From positions 11,694,037 to 11,758,036 of the forward strand of contig BSYO01000004.1 in assembly GCA_033239525.1 (NCBI GenBank): DNA of 64,000 bases. Direction: 5' to 3'. Each line of letters starts with the position of its first letter. The stretch's first letter is position 1. This document shows, piece by piece, positions 45,968 through 57,689 of this stretch. The notes beneath the pieces were generated by a model, which saw only the letters and a program-made list of their open reading frames with translations, searched no databases and was not told the DNA's origin. Source of the stretch: Nepenthes gracilis (lineage: Eukaryota; Streptophyta; Magnoliopsida; Caryophyllales; Nepenthaceae). The position numbers and the translations under genes were made by a program.

Positions 45968-46600
45968 CTATCCTGGACCTAACTCCTACTTCTTCATTGG
46001 CCCAAATATTTGGGGTTGTTAGACTAGATGATGGTTGTGAGCATTCAGAGTCTGCTATTGAGGTTAGAGCCGAAGAATTTCCTATCCCTTCTCCAGCCCT
46101 TACTTCGTATGGGGTACTAGCTATTCTTCCATCCCTGTCCGAGGAGCCCCAGCCTGATCTTCTACCAGTTTTGCCAATGGTGCTTCTTGAATTAGCAAGA
46201 CTCAATCTAGGGAGGTCGAGAAGGTGCCTCAATTCAAGTTTCCAGAGGCCGGCATCCCAGAGGTGGTCATGCTGAAACTTCATACTAAGGTTACCGAGGC
46301 ACCTACTTTTGAGCCCCCAACATCCGAGGCTAGAGATGAAGGCGAAGCTGAAGGACGAGTCGAGGTGGTAGACGTGCCTTGCCTGGAGGCCGCCACGTCC
46401 GAGGTCGAGGCAGATGCAGGTTCTGAAACAGCAGTCAGAACATTTGGTTCTGAGCCCCCAGTGTTTGAAGTCCATGGGGATGTTTTTGTTGGAGGAGTCA
46501 GTGAGGTGGTTGAGGTGGCCATTGCAGAGCCCTCGAAGCCAGACGTCCAAGAGGTTCTTACTAGTGATGCTCCCATAAGGAGCTCTTCTTTGTTTGAGGG
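45968..46600 (+). pseudogene. Antisense frame of element B, second part
   Basis: Continues the frame cut at 36871. Acidic, Pro-rich text typical of the linker: EEFPIPSPALTSYGVL, PTFEPPTSEARDEGEAEGR, EAATSEVEADAGSETAVRTF, VFVGGVSEVVEVAI. No coiled-coil segment like that of element A follows; instead the sequence passes straight into minus-strand integrase near 46600, pointing to a deletion. Confidence 0.55.
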
Positions 46601-47480
46601 TGTCTTACGAGTCGGCTCTCTGGGCATCATCCTGTATGACCATAATATAGATGACAGCTTGTCTACCAACCAGCCCCTAACACTTTCAAGCTTCATTTTT
46701 ACACCGTGTAATAATGTGCAGTTGGTAGCCTCTACTTGTCCGTTGGTTTGTCAGTAGGCATTGAACGTGTGAACCAACCTTATCCTCAAGTTAGAATAAT
46801 ACTTTGTGAACCGCTCGCTAGTGAATTGGGTCCCATTATAGATCACTATGACTTTAAGAATGCCGATCTACATTCTATATTCTATTGGATAAACTCTGTT
46901 GTATTCTGCTTAATGATTCGAGCTAGTGGGATGGCCTCAACCCACTTCATAAAATAGTCGATCCCGATGATCACAACTTTCTTTGTCCAACCGAGGATAT
47001 AGAGCCCCCATTATGCGAATGGTTAGGGCAACTATAGAGCTCGGAGCTCTGTATGTGGTTGATGGGTGAGGTTCCCATAGATCTGACAATTCTTACATTT
47101 TATACAAACTTCATGACATCGTACTTCATGGTGGGCTAGTGGTATCTTTATCGCATGAGTTTAAAAGTAAGGTTCTTACACCCAATATAGAACCCGTAAA
47201 TGCCGAGGTGTGCTTATCCGAGGGCATTGTTAGCCTCTTCTGGCATGAGACACCATAGGTATGGGACCGAGGACCCACATTGGTATAACTTTTCATCCAT
47301 AATGATATACCAGCTTGATATCTTTTTCACACACTTGACCTCATCTGATTTCTCTGGTAACATGCCATTTGACAAGTATCTCATTTAGGGAGCCATCCAA
47401 TTGTTAGTATTGGCTATCTGCGTTATCTCTGACTTTGGGTCATCTACACTGAGAATTTTACAGATTTTGTGCATTTCTCG
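46601..47480 (-). pseudogene. Integrase remnant of element B
   Basis: Minus strand: VDKLSSILWSYRMMPREPTR and KTPS near 46680-46600, where it is cut short. Upstream in the gene: VIVIYNGTQFTSERF (46860-46810; Asp to Tyr/Asn region altered), FYEVG-stop-GHPTSS, and CYQC-like zinc-finger text near 47100-47200. Heavily decayed, and the C-terminus is deleted. Confidence 0.7.
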
Positions 47481-47589
47481 TGCGTACTGCTCAAGGTCCT
47501 CGGTCACTGTGGCCCTTTCCGATTAGTCTGCTTTCCCATTCTTTTCCTTTAGGATGTGGATTATTTTTACGCTATCAAATGTCGAATTC

Positions 47590-48350
47590 AAGCCTTATAC
47601 TTTTAAGAGATACTTAAAAAGTTGCGGCTTAGAAGCCTCAAAATTTCCTAAGACCTGGTTGACAACTAATTCTGAATCGGTATAAATGATCAGGTTCTTG
47701 ATTAATCATTCTTTGATAAATATGAGTCCGACAAGTAATACCTCGTATTCTACGATATTATTGGTCGCTAAAAATTTGAGAATTATTGAATACTTTATTT
47801 TTAACCCATCAGGAGTTCTCAGGATCACGTTGGCACCACAACCTATTTACATTGAAGAACCATCTACGTGTAAGATCCACGCAGAGTCCCTTTGCTGACC
47901 GTCGGTCTCATTGAGGTCTACGGTCTCCAGAGTTGGGATCGTTGTTTCAACATTGAAGTCTATCAAGGCCTAAACTTTTAGAGTCGACCTCAATAGAAAC
48001 TCCACGTCGAACTTATCCAACTCAATGGCCCACTTGACCAGTCGTCCTAATATGTTTGGCCTCTATAATATTCCTTTTAGCAGCTAGTTTGTTATGACGA
48101 TAATTTTGTGTGCCTGAAAATAAGATGGAGTTTCCAGGTAGAATACATAAGAGTCAGAGCCATCATTTCAGTATGAGAATATTGGGTCTCTAGATTAGTC
48201 AAGACCATAATATATAGGCCACTGCCCATCAAATTGTTATCAAATTAAGATCGACCTCAAGGCAGTATCAAATATTGTAAGGTACAAATATAACTCCTCG
48301 CCTTCTTGAGGGGAAGTAAGAAGTGATGGGTTCAAGAGATATTCCTTTAG
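47590..48350 (-). pseudogene. RNase H pair of element B
   Basis: The second (aRNH) domain is readable at about 47895-47600: WILHVDGSSM, then GANVILRTPDGLKIKY, LATNNIVEYEVLLVGL and IIYTDSELVVNQVLGNFEAS. The classical domain lies at about 48350-47950 and is frameshifted. The AT-NN-EYE-L motif supports the Tat-type aRNH call made for element A. Confidence 0.75.
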
Positions 48351-48399
48351 CTCTCAGAACGTAACTTCATAGTCGGTCGTCGATTGGAAGCCGGCGACC

Positions 48400-49270
48400 T
48401 TCGTCTCCTTCAAAGCTTTGAAGGAGGACAAAGACTTCTCCACTGATTTAGCCAAAAAAATGGGAGAGCGTTGCAAGCCTCCCGCTGAGCTTTTGGACTT
48501 TTTTAGAGTTTGAGGTGAGATCATGTCGAGGATAGCCTTGATTTTTTCAAGGTTTGCTTCAATCCCTCAATATAAGACAATAAATTTCAAAAAAATTTTC
48601 GAGATCATTGTAAACATATACTTTGTTGAAATGAGCTTCATTTCGTTTGTCGAGAAGACATTAAACACTTAGTCTAGATTACGAATATGGTCATCAATCA
48701 CTCTACTCTTTACGAGCATGTCATCCACATACACTTTCATATCCTGTCCGATTTGGGTTTCAAATGTCTTGTTGACAAGCCGTTGGTAGGTGGCACCGAT
48801 ATTCTTTAATTCAAAAGGTATAACTTTATAATAGTATGTCCTTTGATTGTTCATGAACGCTATTACTTCTCATCTTCTGGGCTCATCCAAATCTGATTGT
48901 AACCCGAGTATGCATGCATGAAGCTCAACAATTCATGTTCAGACGTTGAATTTACGAGTAGATCGATACTCGACAACGAAAAGCTATCCTAGGGCATGCT
49001 TTGTTGACGTCAGTAAAGTCAACGCAAATCCTCCACTATCCATTATTTTTCTTGACTAGGACCATATTAGATAACCAATATAGATATTGGATCTCCTTGA
49101 TGAATCTTGCATCAAGCAGTTTTTTACCTCCTTGTGAATAGTAATTAATTTCTCAACTGAATGATTCCTTCATTTTTGGCAAACAGGTTTATGATTGGGG
49201 TCTAGGCCCAACTTATAGATCATTATAATTATCGGCATTCCTAGCATGTTGCTAGGTGTCCAGGCCAAAA
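48400..49270 (-). pseudogene. Reverse transcriptase of element B
   Basis: Minus strand: WTPSNMLGMPIIIMIYKLGL, then RNHSVEKLITIHKEVKKLL, RICVDFTDVNKACP, then FELKNIGATYQRLVNKTF and VYVDDMLVKSR (48750-48720). YVDD-type box intact, many stops elsewhere. Confidence 0.8.
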
Positions 49271-50090
49271 TGTTAGAATTTTGTAAAAAAACTGATAAGC
49301 TGGCTTCGGAAGGGTTCTGGTAGAGAACTTCCTATATAAATATACTTCTCTGGATCATTGGGATCCAAAGGGACCCGATCTATAGATTCTCCAGACTGGG
49401 TTTGTAACAAGGTGGTCTCGTTACGAAAATCGAGGTCCTCTATTGGTTGGCCAGGGGGTGTCTGAGTGATTTGGGATAAGTAACCTGTCTGTCCAACCAT
49501 TTGATCGCTAAGGACCTCTCCTATACTGTACAGAGTGGGGAACTTCATTTTTAAATGTCAGACCGAAATCACTGTCCTAAAAGTTATCAAACAGGATGGT
49601 ATTATAGACTGATGGAATGTCCACTACCATGAAGGAAAGTATCTTGGTGGCAGTCTTTGGATAGGTGCCCAACATAATTTCAAGTTGGACGACCCCTTGA
49701 GCAGGTAATGGCTCGTTGTCTAAGCCGTACGAGGGTTTAACTGTGGGTTTCATCTGACTTTTTTAGACCAAATTTAAAATACGTATCAAAATAAAACAAA
49801 TTCTTTAAACTGTCATTATCGATAAACACTTGATTTAACTGCTAGTCTATATTACCATCAGATATGAGCACAAATACAACTAAGGGATCAAAATAAGGAG
49901 AGGTTACATGAGTTATATTTTCGTTGTTAAAACTAATAACATTATCCCTAACTCTTGCCCTTGGCCTCTTGTAGCCGCCAGCCATACTTGAGCACTTCGG
50001 GGTGTAGTCCCGTATTGGTCATGTTGTAATCATATTAATAACCCCGGTCGCCACTCGGTTTCTTGGCGGCTTGGCTTCTTCCCCGTCTAA
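49271..50090 (-). pseudogene. Protease and linker region of element B
   Basis: Minus strand text LSFMVVDIPSVYNTIL near 49650 corresponds to the protease end (LTFLVVDLPSVYNVILGRPY in element H). Further on, MKFPTLYSIGEVLSDQ (49548) and LDPNDPEKYIYIGSSLPEPF lead to RT. The active-site region is frameshifted. Confidence 0.65.
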
Positions 50091-50129
50091 CCATCTGGAG
50101 GTTTATTTGAGTCTTTGTAAAAATCAGGT

Positions 50130-51266
50130 AAGGTGTTCTTTCTAGATTAGCTCTTCAATCTTCTTCTACAACGTTCGACAATCTTTACTACTGTGACCCC
50201 CGTACCGATGGTAGTGACAATATTTTGACTAATTATCTCCATTTGGGTTCTTCAATACCTTTGGCCATTTGAAAAAATTTTCATCTTTAGTCTATATCAG
50301 AATATTGGTACGAGAGTCGTTCAAATCAGTTTAAGTTTAGGGGCTTCAATTTCCTTCGTGCTATCAACTCTGACTTCTGCTGCTTCTTTGTTCTTCAAGA
50401 CACCACATGGTCCCCATTCTTCCTCTTTGCATCCAACATCCTCTGGCGAAAATGGTCCACACACTCCGATTGTTTCGCTTCATTGGCCTTTTCGACCCTA
50501 TGTAAATTTGAGCAATGGCCTTACCCTCCCGAAAGGTTTGCGGATCTTTATGGGTCAGATGGTTGAAGAAATCCCATACTCTATGGTCAATATGAAGGCA
50601 CTTAGCTTCACCTCTTCGGTAAGTTTGGGTAACTTTCGGGCCTCTGTCTTGAATTGAATAAGAAATTTGTTTAAACTTTCAACGTCTCCTCCGAAAACAT
50701 ATAGCCACATTTTTTTAACTTGCTCCTCCATTTAAAGAGGAGCTGTCATTCTTTTCTCATTGAGGAAAATCCTCAATTCCAAAGGGTTCTATGTGGCATG
50801 AGAGGTTAGGCGGCTTACAACCTTTAAAGGGTATACATTGTGAGAGGCTCCTACTTGGTACGAAGGCTCCGTATCATCGTGGGAGCAATGGGGATTTCAC
50901 CTTTTAGGGCTATCTTCTCAGGTCATAACTCAGACGACCCTCCAAGCATGTTGGAACCTTGTTACTCGATCCAGCTTGAGTCTCAAGGTTTCAGACTGAC
51001 GGTCCTAATCAGTTGAGTATTTCTTTCCTCTCTTCCTTCGCTTAGAAGTTGCCATTTGGGAGGCGAATGATGGAGCCCCCTTCGACAGTTTGTCAAGTCG
51101 GGTGCAAATAGTCTAAATGACCTTAGAGATGTCATTCATTCTCATCGTGTGAACATGCACATGGGGGTCAGAATGACCATCCACCCTACTGTCAGTTGGA
51201 GGGCAGTTGCCACATGAGGTGGCATCTTTGGTTGGGTATACTGACTTGTACTCGTGTGTTCACCAT
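50130..51266 (-). pseudogene. Gag of element B
   Basis: Starts MVNTRVQVSIPNQRCHLMW at 51266, about 60 bp past the PBS. Later text: NVYPLKVVSRLTSHATQNPL, EEQVKKMWLYVFGG, FLIQFKTEARKLPKL, EEVKLSAFILTIEYG. Closest in the window to gag of element C. Multiple stops; part of the central gag core seems missing compared with A and C. Confidence 0.72.
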
Positions 51267-51311
51267 GTTAGTCATTACATGAGCATGATAGTCGGACTTT
51301 TTAGTCGCTTT

Positions 51312-51327
51312 CCACATATGGCGCCAA
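51312..51327 (-). promoter_or_regulatory. Primer binding site of element B
   Basis: Minus strand TTGGCGCCATATGTGG directly after the LTR end. Confidence 0.78.
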
Positions 51328-51992
51328 TGACGCGTCATCGGATCTGGATTGTAATACAAATTAGGGAGCAAAGAACTGTCCGATTGGTTAGACATGGGTT
51401 CGATTTCCATACGCTCCTAATTTGGATCCTATACAACATAACAAATATACAGTCAAATGATTAGTAGGACTCACTCCCCGGTATATCCTCCGACACTCAA
51501 GTTAATAATCTTTTTTTGAGGAAAGAAAAGAAAGGATATAAGTGCAAATGCTAGTAAAAATGGTTTTTATTTGTGGTGTGTGCTTTTTAGAAAGTATCCT
51601 AATGAGAGTGTGTGTTTGAAGCATTTTAGGATTATTTTTTAGTTAAGTATCTCCCCTTTTTTGTTAGGAAGGCGGGGTTTATATAGAAACAAAGGGACGG
51701 TTAACTTTTCCTACCAATTACTTAAAAAACCGTCCGGATAGATGATAAGATGTCATTCGACCGGCGGTTCCTAACTGGCAATTGAGTCCGTTAAGCCTTA
51801 TAAGAGAAGAAAACTGTTTTGATCGATTAAAGTTGGTTCTATCTTTCTTCAAGAAGTAACGACTCGGATAAGAATGATAGGCTCGTCCATTAATTTTGGG
51901 CTATATGGGTCTATTGGGCCTCTATTTATTTTTTATGGGTCGAATCCTTTAATGGGCTCTCCTCTTAGGCTGTTATTAATTATATCCATCAA
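51328..51992 (-). mobile_element. 5' LTR of element B
   Basis: 665 bp. Minus strand TGATGGATATAATTAAT to CGATGACGCGTCA. TATA on the minus strand (CTATATAAACCC, about 51672-51683). Confidence 0.85.
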
Positions 51993-52074
51993 TTTCTATT
52001 GAAAATTTTTTGAAAATATCCTTTTTATACTTTTAAAATTTTTAAAATTTTAATTTAAAATTTAAAAATTTTGC

Positions 52075-52138
52075 TATAAATTAGATTAAAATTTTATAAT
52101 TTATTAAATATATATCATATTTAATAAAATTATAAAAT
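52075..52138 (+). repeat. Right copy of the 64 bp AT-rich repeat flanking B
   Basis: Partner of 35081-35144. It ends exactly one base before the LTR of element H begins at 52139, and lies 82 bp outside the right end of B. Confidence 0.85.
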
Positions 52139-53399
52139 TGATGGGCATGCCCATGGTGGGCCGGCCCAATAAGAAAAATAGCCTAAATCCACGAAGCCTC
52201 ATATGTGTGCCGAGATGGTCAACGCCAGGCATTGACCGGATAAGAGGCCAAACTGGACGGCCAACAGGCTCCCCATAAGATGGTCAACATTTCTATTGAT
52301 CGAAAGTACTACAATAGGCCAGCCCAAGAGAGCAAGCTTCATGTGGGCCAGGCCAAATTGGGCCCATACCTCCGTACATGACCAGAAATGGTTCTCTTCC
52401 CTAATTTCGTGCCTTTCCAGAAGACGATCTGCGCTGTAATGGGTTCCAACAGATTCAGTACACATCCCATAAGGAATGCACCAGATTCTCTTTTCCTGCC
52501 CACTGTAAACCCTAACAGTAATAGGATGCAAAAGGAAGGCAAGCAATACTAAGAGCCGTTGCCTGCCAGGAAAGAATGCATTCCCAACAGATTGCCAAAA
52601 TCAAGCCTTCCTACCAAGGAAGGTCAACCAGCAGAGTATTGGAATCACGTCTTCCTGCCCAAGGAAGATTGCCTAACACTTTATCTATAAAAGTCCATTG
52701 TGACGAACAAGCCATATTCCACCATATAAAGCAGCCGTCAACACATCGTATGTACATGCATCATATAATAATATATATTGGTCAAGAATGTGGACTTAAA
52801 TTTTTTTCTTTTCTTTTATCTATTTTACATTATGTGCATAAGATCGCACAAGACCAAACTTCTTGAGTTGGCCATCAAGGTTCATTGGTCAACGTCAACT
52901 TAACTAGCTAAACGTCACGGTCTATCAGTTACAGGGCGCATGAGATGCCTCTAGGAATAACAAATTACTCAAACTAAAAAATTGCGAGGAAGTATATTAA
53001 TATTCATTCATTTTCACAGCTGAATCATTTTACAAAATCTTCCCAAAATAATCAAAAGAGAATACATCAATTTTGCTGCTGCGACTAAATCTCAGTAAGT
53101 TATCTTGCCTAACTGGTTCATCAGATTTTATTCTTTCTCGTCTGGTATAAACTCGTCATCATCTAAAAAATAGAAGAGGAGTGAGCTAAAAAACCCAACA
53201 AGGTACTCATGCATAAATCATGCTAATCAGGAACAGTAAAGAAACATACAATGTAATAGAGGTGTTTGTGCATGCAGTTCATAAAATATGGCCGGAGTCA
53301 ATTTCATACAAACAGGTTCCAAAGTCATTTTCATGCAAATTGGTCTCTAAAACATGCTTCTATTTCTAAATTCATTTCCGTCAAAAACTGACTAAATTT

Positions 53400-53805
53400 G
53401 AGGTCCGTAATTCTTGAACAACCAAAACGCTACATTTAATGTCCATAGTCTTGACCAACATATCTTAAATAACGGCGACATTTAAGGTCTGCAACTCTCA
53501 ACCCTCTGAATCATCAAATCCCATAAACACTACATTTAATATCCGTATTCATAACCAACCAAAATACTACATTTAATGTCCGTAGTCATGACCAACCAAA
53601 ACACTACATTTAAGGTCCGTAGTCATGACAAACCAAAATGCTGCATTTATGGTCTGTAGTCATGACCAACCAAAATGCTATATTTAAGATCCGTAGTCAT
53701 GACCAACCAAACTCTAAATTTAAGGTTTGTAGTTATAACCAACCAAAATGCTACATTTAAGACCTGTAGTCAATACTAACTAAAACAGCTACATTTAAGG
53801 CCTGC
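53400..53805 (-). repeat. 38 bp tandem repeat in the F 3' LTR, about 9-10 copies
   Basis: Unit on the plus strand: CTACATTTAAGGTCCGTAG plus TCATGACCAACCAAAATG. Back-to-back with two longer units near 53460-53530. Confidence 0.88.
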
Positions 53806-54579
53806 AACTCTTGATCGTCTAAATGTTACTTCTGTAAATCATGCTCTTCCAAAAATCGAAAGTCAATTAGTGACATTAACAAGACACCTTTCACATGCAA
53901 CAGCTGGATATCTTTTAAAGATGCTCACGGCCAGATTTCTTTAAATATGCAAATATCCAAACTTCATGCAGATAACCAGACTTTAAACAAATAATCGAAC
54001 ATCTTTAATCATGCAAATAACCGGACATCTTTTACGTGCATAACTGGACATCTTTAAACATGCAATTAGCAGAAGTCCATCTAATAATATGCAGAGTAAG
54101 CAAATTATCACGACATGCTTTAGGTAAAAACTTAACAAATGAACATGATAACAACGGTGCTTAATAGATTTCAAAGCATGAATTTATAAAGGGTATACTT
54201 GCATTAACACATTCTTAAAACTAAACTTTCAAATGGTGAGTACACTTGCCTTATCCTTTTTTGTAGATCTCCTTACTTAATCTAGCCTAAAACTCCTCCT
54301 TCCTCTTCATTTCTTTTGTTTTTCCTAAAAACCTTGTTCCCAAACCCAGAGATTCATTATTTATAGGCAATGTGGAATGTGGGAGTAGGTAGGGATAGGT
54401 TAACTACATGTACTTTTCTTTCTTGCTTCAGTCCCCTTTCTAGAAGGTCAGTGGGGTGGTTGGGATCATGTCTCCTGGTTCCTATATTTTATTCATTTTA
54501 CGTCTTCTAGAGTATTTCAGAGAGTAAAAGTAGTTCACCTACTCTGACAGGATACTCTATCTGCAGAAACTCACTTAAT

Positions 54580-55345
54580 CTTCTCCTGAAATTGTCTCCG
54601 GAAGCTTTCTTGATCGTCTCCAGAAATCATCTCCGAAAACTTTCTCAATCGTCTCTGAAAATCATCTCCGGAAGCCTTCTCGATCGTCTTTGAAAATCAT
54701 CTTTGGAAACCTTCTCAACTGTCTTTGGAAATTTACCCAATTTGTTTCCTAAAAAGTCATCGTCTCCGAAGATCTAGGTCTTCAGAAATAAGCCTCAAGG
54801 TCTCCAAAAAATTTCTTTGGCTTTTAAGGTCTTCGGATATCATCCCAAAGGTCTCCAAAAGGGTTCATGGTCTCCGAAAGAATTAGCATTTGGTCTCCGG
54901 ATTATCGTTTCCAAAATCATTGTCTCCGGAGATCAAGGTCTCCGGAAATCATTGTCTCCAATTTCATTATCTCCGGAGATCAAGGTCACTGAAAATCACT
55001 GTCTCCAATTTCATCACCTCTGGGAATCAAGGTCTCCAGAAATCATTATCTCCAATTTTATCGTCTCTGGAGATCAAGATCTCCGAAAATCCCTTATGAT
55101 CTTTGAACACCTTCTCGTGGTCTCCGGAGACTTATCATGGTCTCTAGACCATCTCTTTGGCATCCAAGGTCTCCGAAAGTTTCTTCTAAGGTCTCCGAAA
55201 ATTTGGCATGCACCTTGATCTCTGGATTTTTCCCAACTCTGCCCGAAAACAGACTCCGAAAGAACACCTCCGGAAATCATCACATGATCTCCGAATTTCC
55301 TTCGTCTCCGGAGTTACTGGTCATGGTCTCCGAAATCTGTGCCTA
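54580..55345 (-). repeat. CTCCGGAGA-rich repeat tract in the F 3' LTR
   Basis: Loose tandem units of 36-46 bp built from GTCTCCGGAAATCA, TCTCCGGAGATCAAGG and CCTTCTCGATC words. The palindrome TCTCCGGAGA recurs several times. Frames through it give only a repetitive artefact peptide. Confidence 0.8.
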
Positions 55346-55522
55346 TCGAAACTTGGTCAATGCTCCTTTATTCTGATCAATATTTCATCATCAATTTTTC
55401 GGTTAACTTGCCAACATTTCTTCAGATTTAGTAATTTTCATCGTTACTTGATATTTCTCCTATTAAACCAAATTTTAATTATATAAATTAAAATTACTAT
55501 ATGTGAAAACCGGGATGTTATA

Positions 55523-55536
55523 ATCTCCCCCACTTA
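55523..55536 (-). promoter_or_regulatory. Polypurine tract of F
   Basis: Minus strand TAAGTGGGGGAGAT before the LTR start, preceded by GAACGAAATTTCTA, as in E2. Confidence 0.88.
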
Positions 55537-55689
55537 TAGAAATTTCGTTCTCGAAATTTGGACTAACCTCAGCCTATCATATGCCAGGCTCTACCTTTGA
55601 GTTACGGGTCCTCATGCTATTAGTATGCTACTTAGATTAAATCTTTTACTAATACCTCAAGATGCAGATTGTGGGGAAAATTAAAATTT

Positions 55690-56738
55690 TAGAAGGTACC
55701 TTTAATCACACTCGATGATGCTTTGATATCCTAAACTGTCGCTGCAAAAGCTTTAGATGGAACAGTGGACTTTTGAATCTCTAGCTTTTTAAGTGTAGGG
55801 CAATCCTTGACTCGGTGACCCTACTGATCACAATTAAAACAAGCCCTCGTTAGCTTAAAATAAGTTTTTCCTAAGTGCTTTCCTCCACAGTGGGTGTAAT
55901 TTTCTGTTGACTCTTAGAAACTAGATGCTGGTGCAATTTTAGTGCTACTTTTCTCTTGATCCGATACTTTTCCCTTTTTAGATGGCCCTAAGGATCCTGA
56001 ACTGGCTCCTTCACCAAGACTCCTCCCACTAACGGCCCTTTTCTTGAAAGACTCTTCCTTCTCAATTTCTTTCTCATAAATGATGGCCCTATCTAATACT
56101 TCTCTATATGTGAGCAGTTTTAATGTTGATAGGTGTTTTCTAATATCGTTCCTTAGACCTTGAGAAAATCTTCTAGCCCTTCTTTCTTCATTCTCGACCA
56201 TATAAGGAGCATATGTAGATAGCTCCGTAAACTTAGCATTATACTCGGCAACTGTACGAGTGCCTTATCTTAATCGTAAGAACTCATCTTCCTTCTACCC
56301 ATGAATACTGGCAGAAAAATATTTCTCCAAAAATTCCGCCTTGAATATACCCCAGGTGATTTCACTATCTAGCATCCCAAACACTATTTTTTGCATTTTT
56401 CACCAGTGATGGGCCTCTCCTACAAACTTATAAGTCGCAAACAGGACTCTATCCTCGACCGGACATTTAATTACCACAAACACTTTCTTTAGCCGTTGGA
56501 TCCACGTTTCTGCTTTTATTGGATCAGGTTCTCCTAGGAACTCAGGAACTCGCTCATTGGTGAAGCGATCATATACAGATATTCCTTGATTAACGAGAAC
56601 TAGGACTGGAATAGGGACCAGATTTTGTTGTCCCATGGTTTCTATAATGTTGGTCATCCTTTCTAACAAGTTTAAGTACTTTTCCTCCTGGTCCAGAGAA
56701 TTACTACTACTAGCAGTTTGTTTTTCCTTGCTTGCCAT
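55690..56738 (-). pseudogene. Gag of element F
   Basis: Starts MASKEKQTASSSNSLDQ at 56738. Core: LNLLERMTNIIETMGQQN, FTNERVPEFLGEPDPIKAE, TWIQRLKKVFVVIKCP, ITWGIFKAEFLEKYF, RRARRFSQGLRNDIRKHLST, LDRAIIYEKEIEKEE. Zinc knuckle CFNCDQ-stop-GHRVKDC has all four ligands, with a TAG for Gln inside. Four or five stops occur. It ends AFAATV-stop-DIKASSSVIKG, the position just before the protease DSG box in E2. Gag would form particles; no enzymes follow. Confidence 0.85.
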
Positions 56739-56977
56739 CCTTCAACTAGTGCTCTGGAATCAAAACAATTCGGTTAGATCAAAATTTAGGCCCTACAATT
56801 TACTAGGACACAACATTCCCCTAAACTCCTCGTTCTGATTTTGCCTTGTGCTAGCCGATTTTGCCAGATTAGAATTATTGAGCCTAACTAGTGTAACTTA
56901 TTCCTTCACCTATCCATTTGATCAAACTTAAGCTATCCTAAGTTTTCACATGGATTCAGATCAAAACCTAAGGCATC

Positions 56978-56999
56978 TCATTTTTTTTTATACCAACTA
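56978..56999 (-). promoter_or_regulatory. Altered primer binding site of F
   Basis: Minus strand TAGTTGGTATAAAAAAAAAT after the LTR end TCTATCA. TTGGTAT of the iMet PBS is kept, but CAGAG is replaced by an A-run. Confidence 0.7.
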
Positions 57000-57689
57000 T
57001 GATAGACCGACCATATTCCACCACATACGGCCGCGGTCAACACATCATACATTCATATATCGTATAATAACATATATTGGTCAGAAGGTGGACTTAAAAA
57101 TTTTTTTTTCTTTTCTTTTATCTATTTTACATCGGATGCACAGGATCGCATAAGGCCGAATTTCTTGAGTTGGCCATCAAGGTTTATTAGTCCATGTCAA
57201 TTAGACTATCCAATCATCATGGTCGGTCAGTTGCAGGACGCATGAGATGCCTCTAGGAATAACAAAGTACTCAAACCATAAAATCGCGCGGAAGTTTATT
57301 AATATTCATTCATTTTCACAGCTGAATCATTTTACAAAATCTTCCCGAAATAATCGAAAGAGAATACATCAATTTTGCTACTGCGACTTAATCTCAGTAA
57401 GTTATCTTGCCTAACTAGTCCATCAGATTTTATTCTTTCTCGTCTGGTATAAACTCGTCATCATCTGAAAAATGGAAGAGGAGTGAGCTAAAAAACCCAG
57501 CAAGATACTCATGCATAAATCATGCATAATCAGGAACAGTAAAGAAACATACAATGTGATAGAGGCATTTGTGCATGTAGTTCATAAAACATGGCCGGAG
57601 TCAATTTCATAAAAACAGGTTCCGAAGTCATTTTCATGAAATTGGTCTCTAAAACATGCTTATATTTCCAAATTCATTTCCATCAAAAA

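Larger units (their letters stand above)
35225..51992 (-). mobile_element. Element B: decayed Tat-like element split by chromovirus E2
   Basis: Minus orientation: 5' LTR 51328-51992, PBS, gag, protease, RT, RNase H, second RNase H, integrase, opposite-strand frame, partial 3' LTR (35225-35715). The 5' LTR ends TGACGCGTCATCGG against the PBS; the 3' LTR ends TAATGCATCC at 35225. Flanks AAACT and ATTTC do not form a duplication, but a 64 bp repeat lies outside both ends. E2 (9.1 kb) sits in the opposite-strand frame. B is more decayed than A. Confidence 0.8.
52699..55522 (-). mobile_element. 3' LTR of F
   Basis: 2,824 bp; minus strand TATAACATCCCGG (TG to TA) to TTGTTCGTCACA. TATA on the minus strand (CCTATAAATAATG, about 54357-54369). 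Contains the 38 bp and CTCCGGAGA arrays. Confidence 0.88.

Noticed and set aside
46280..46696. 138-codon minus-strand frame as one intact protein
   Set aside because: Only its first 25 or so codons are integrase; the rest is the complement of the antisense frame of B.
54817..55486. Frames of 69-133 codons in the F 3' LTR (and 59017-59681 in the 5' LTR)
   Set aside because: The repetitive peptides reflect the CTCCGGAGA array; there are no domains and they sit in U3.
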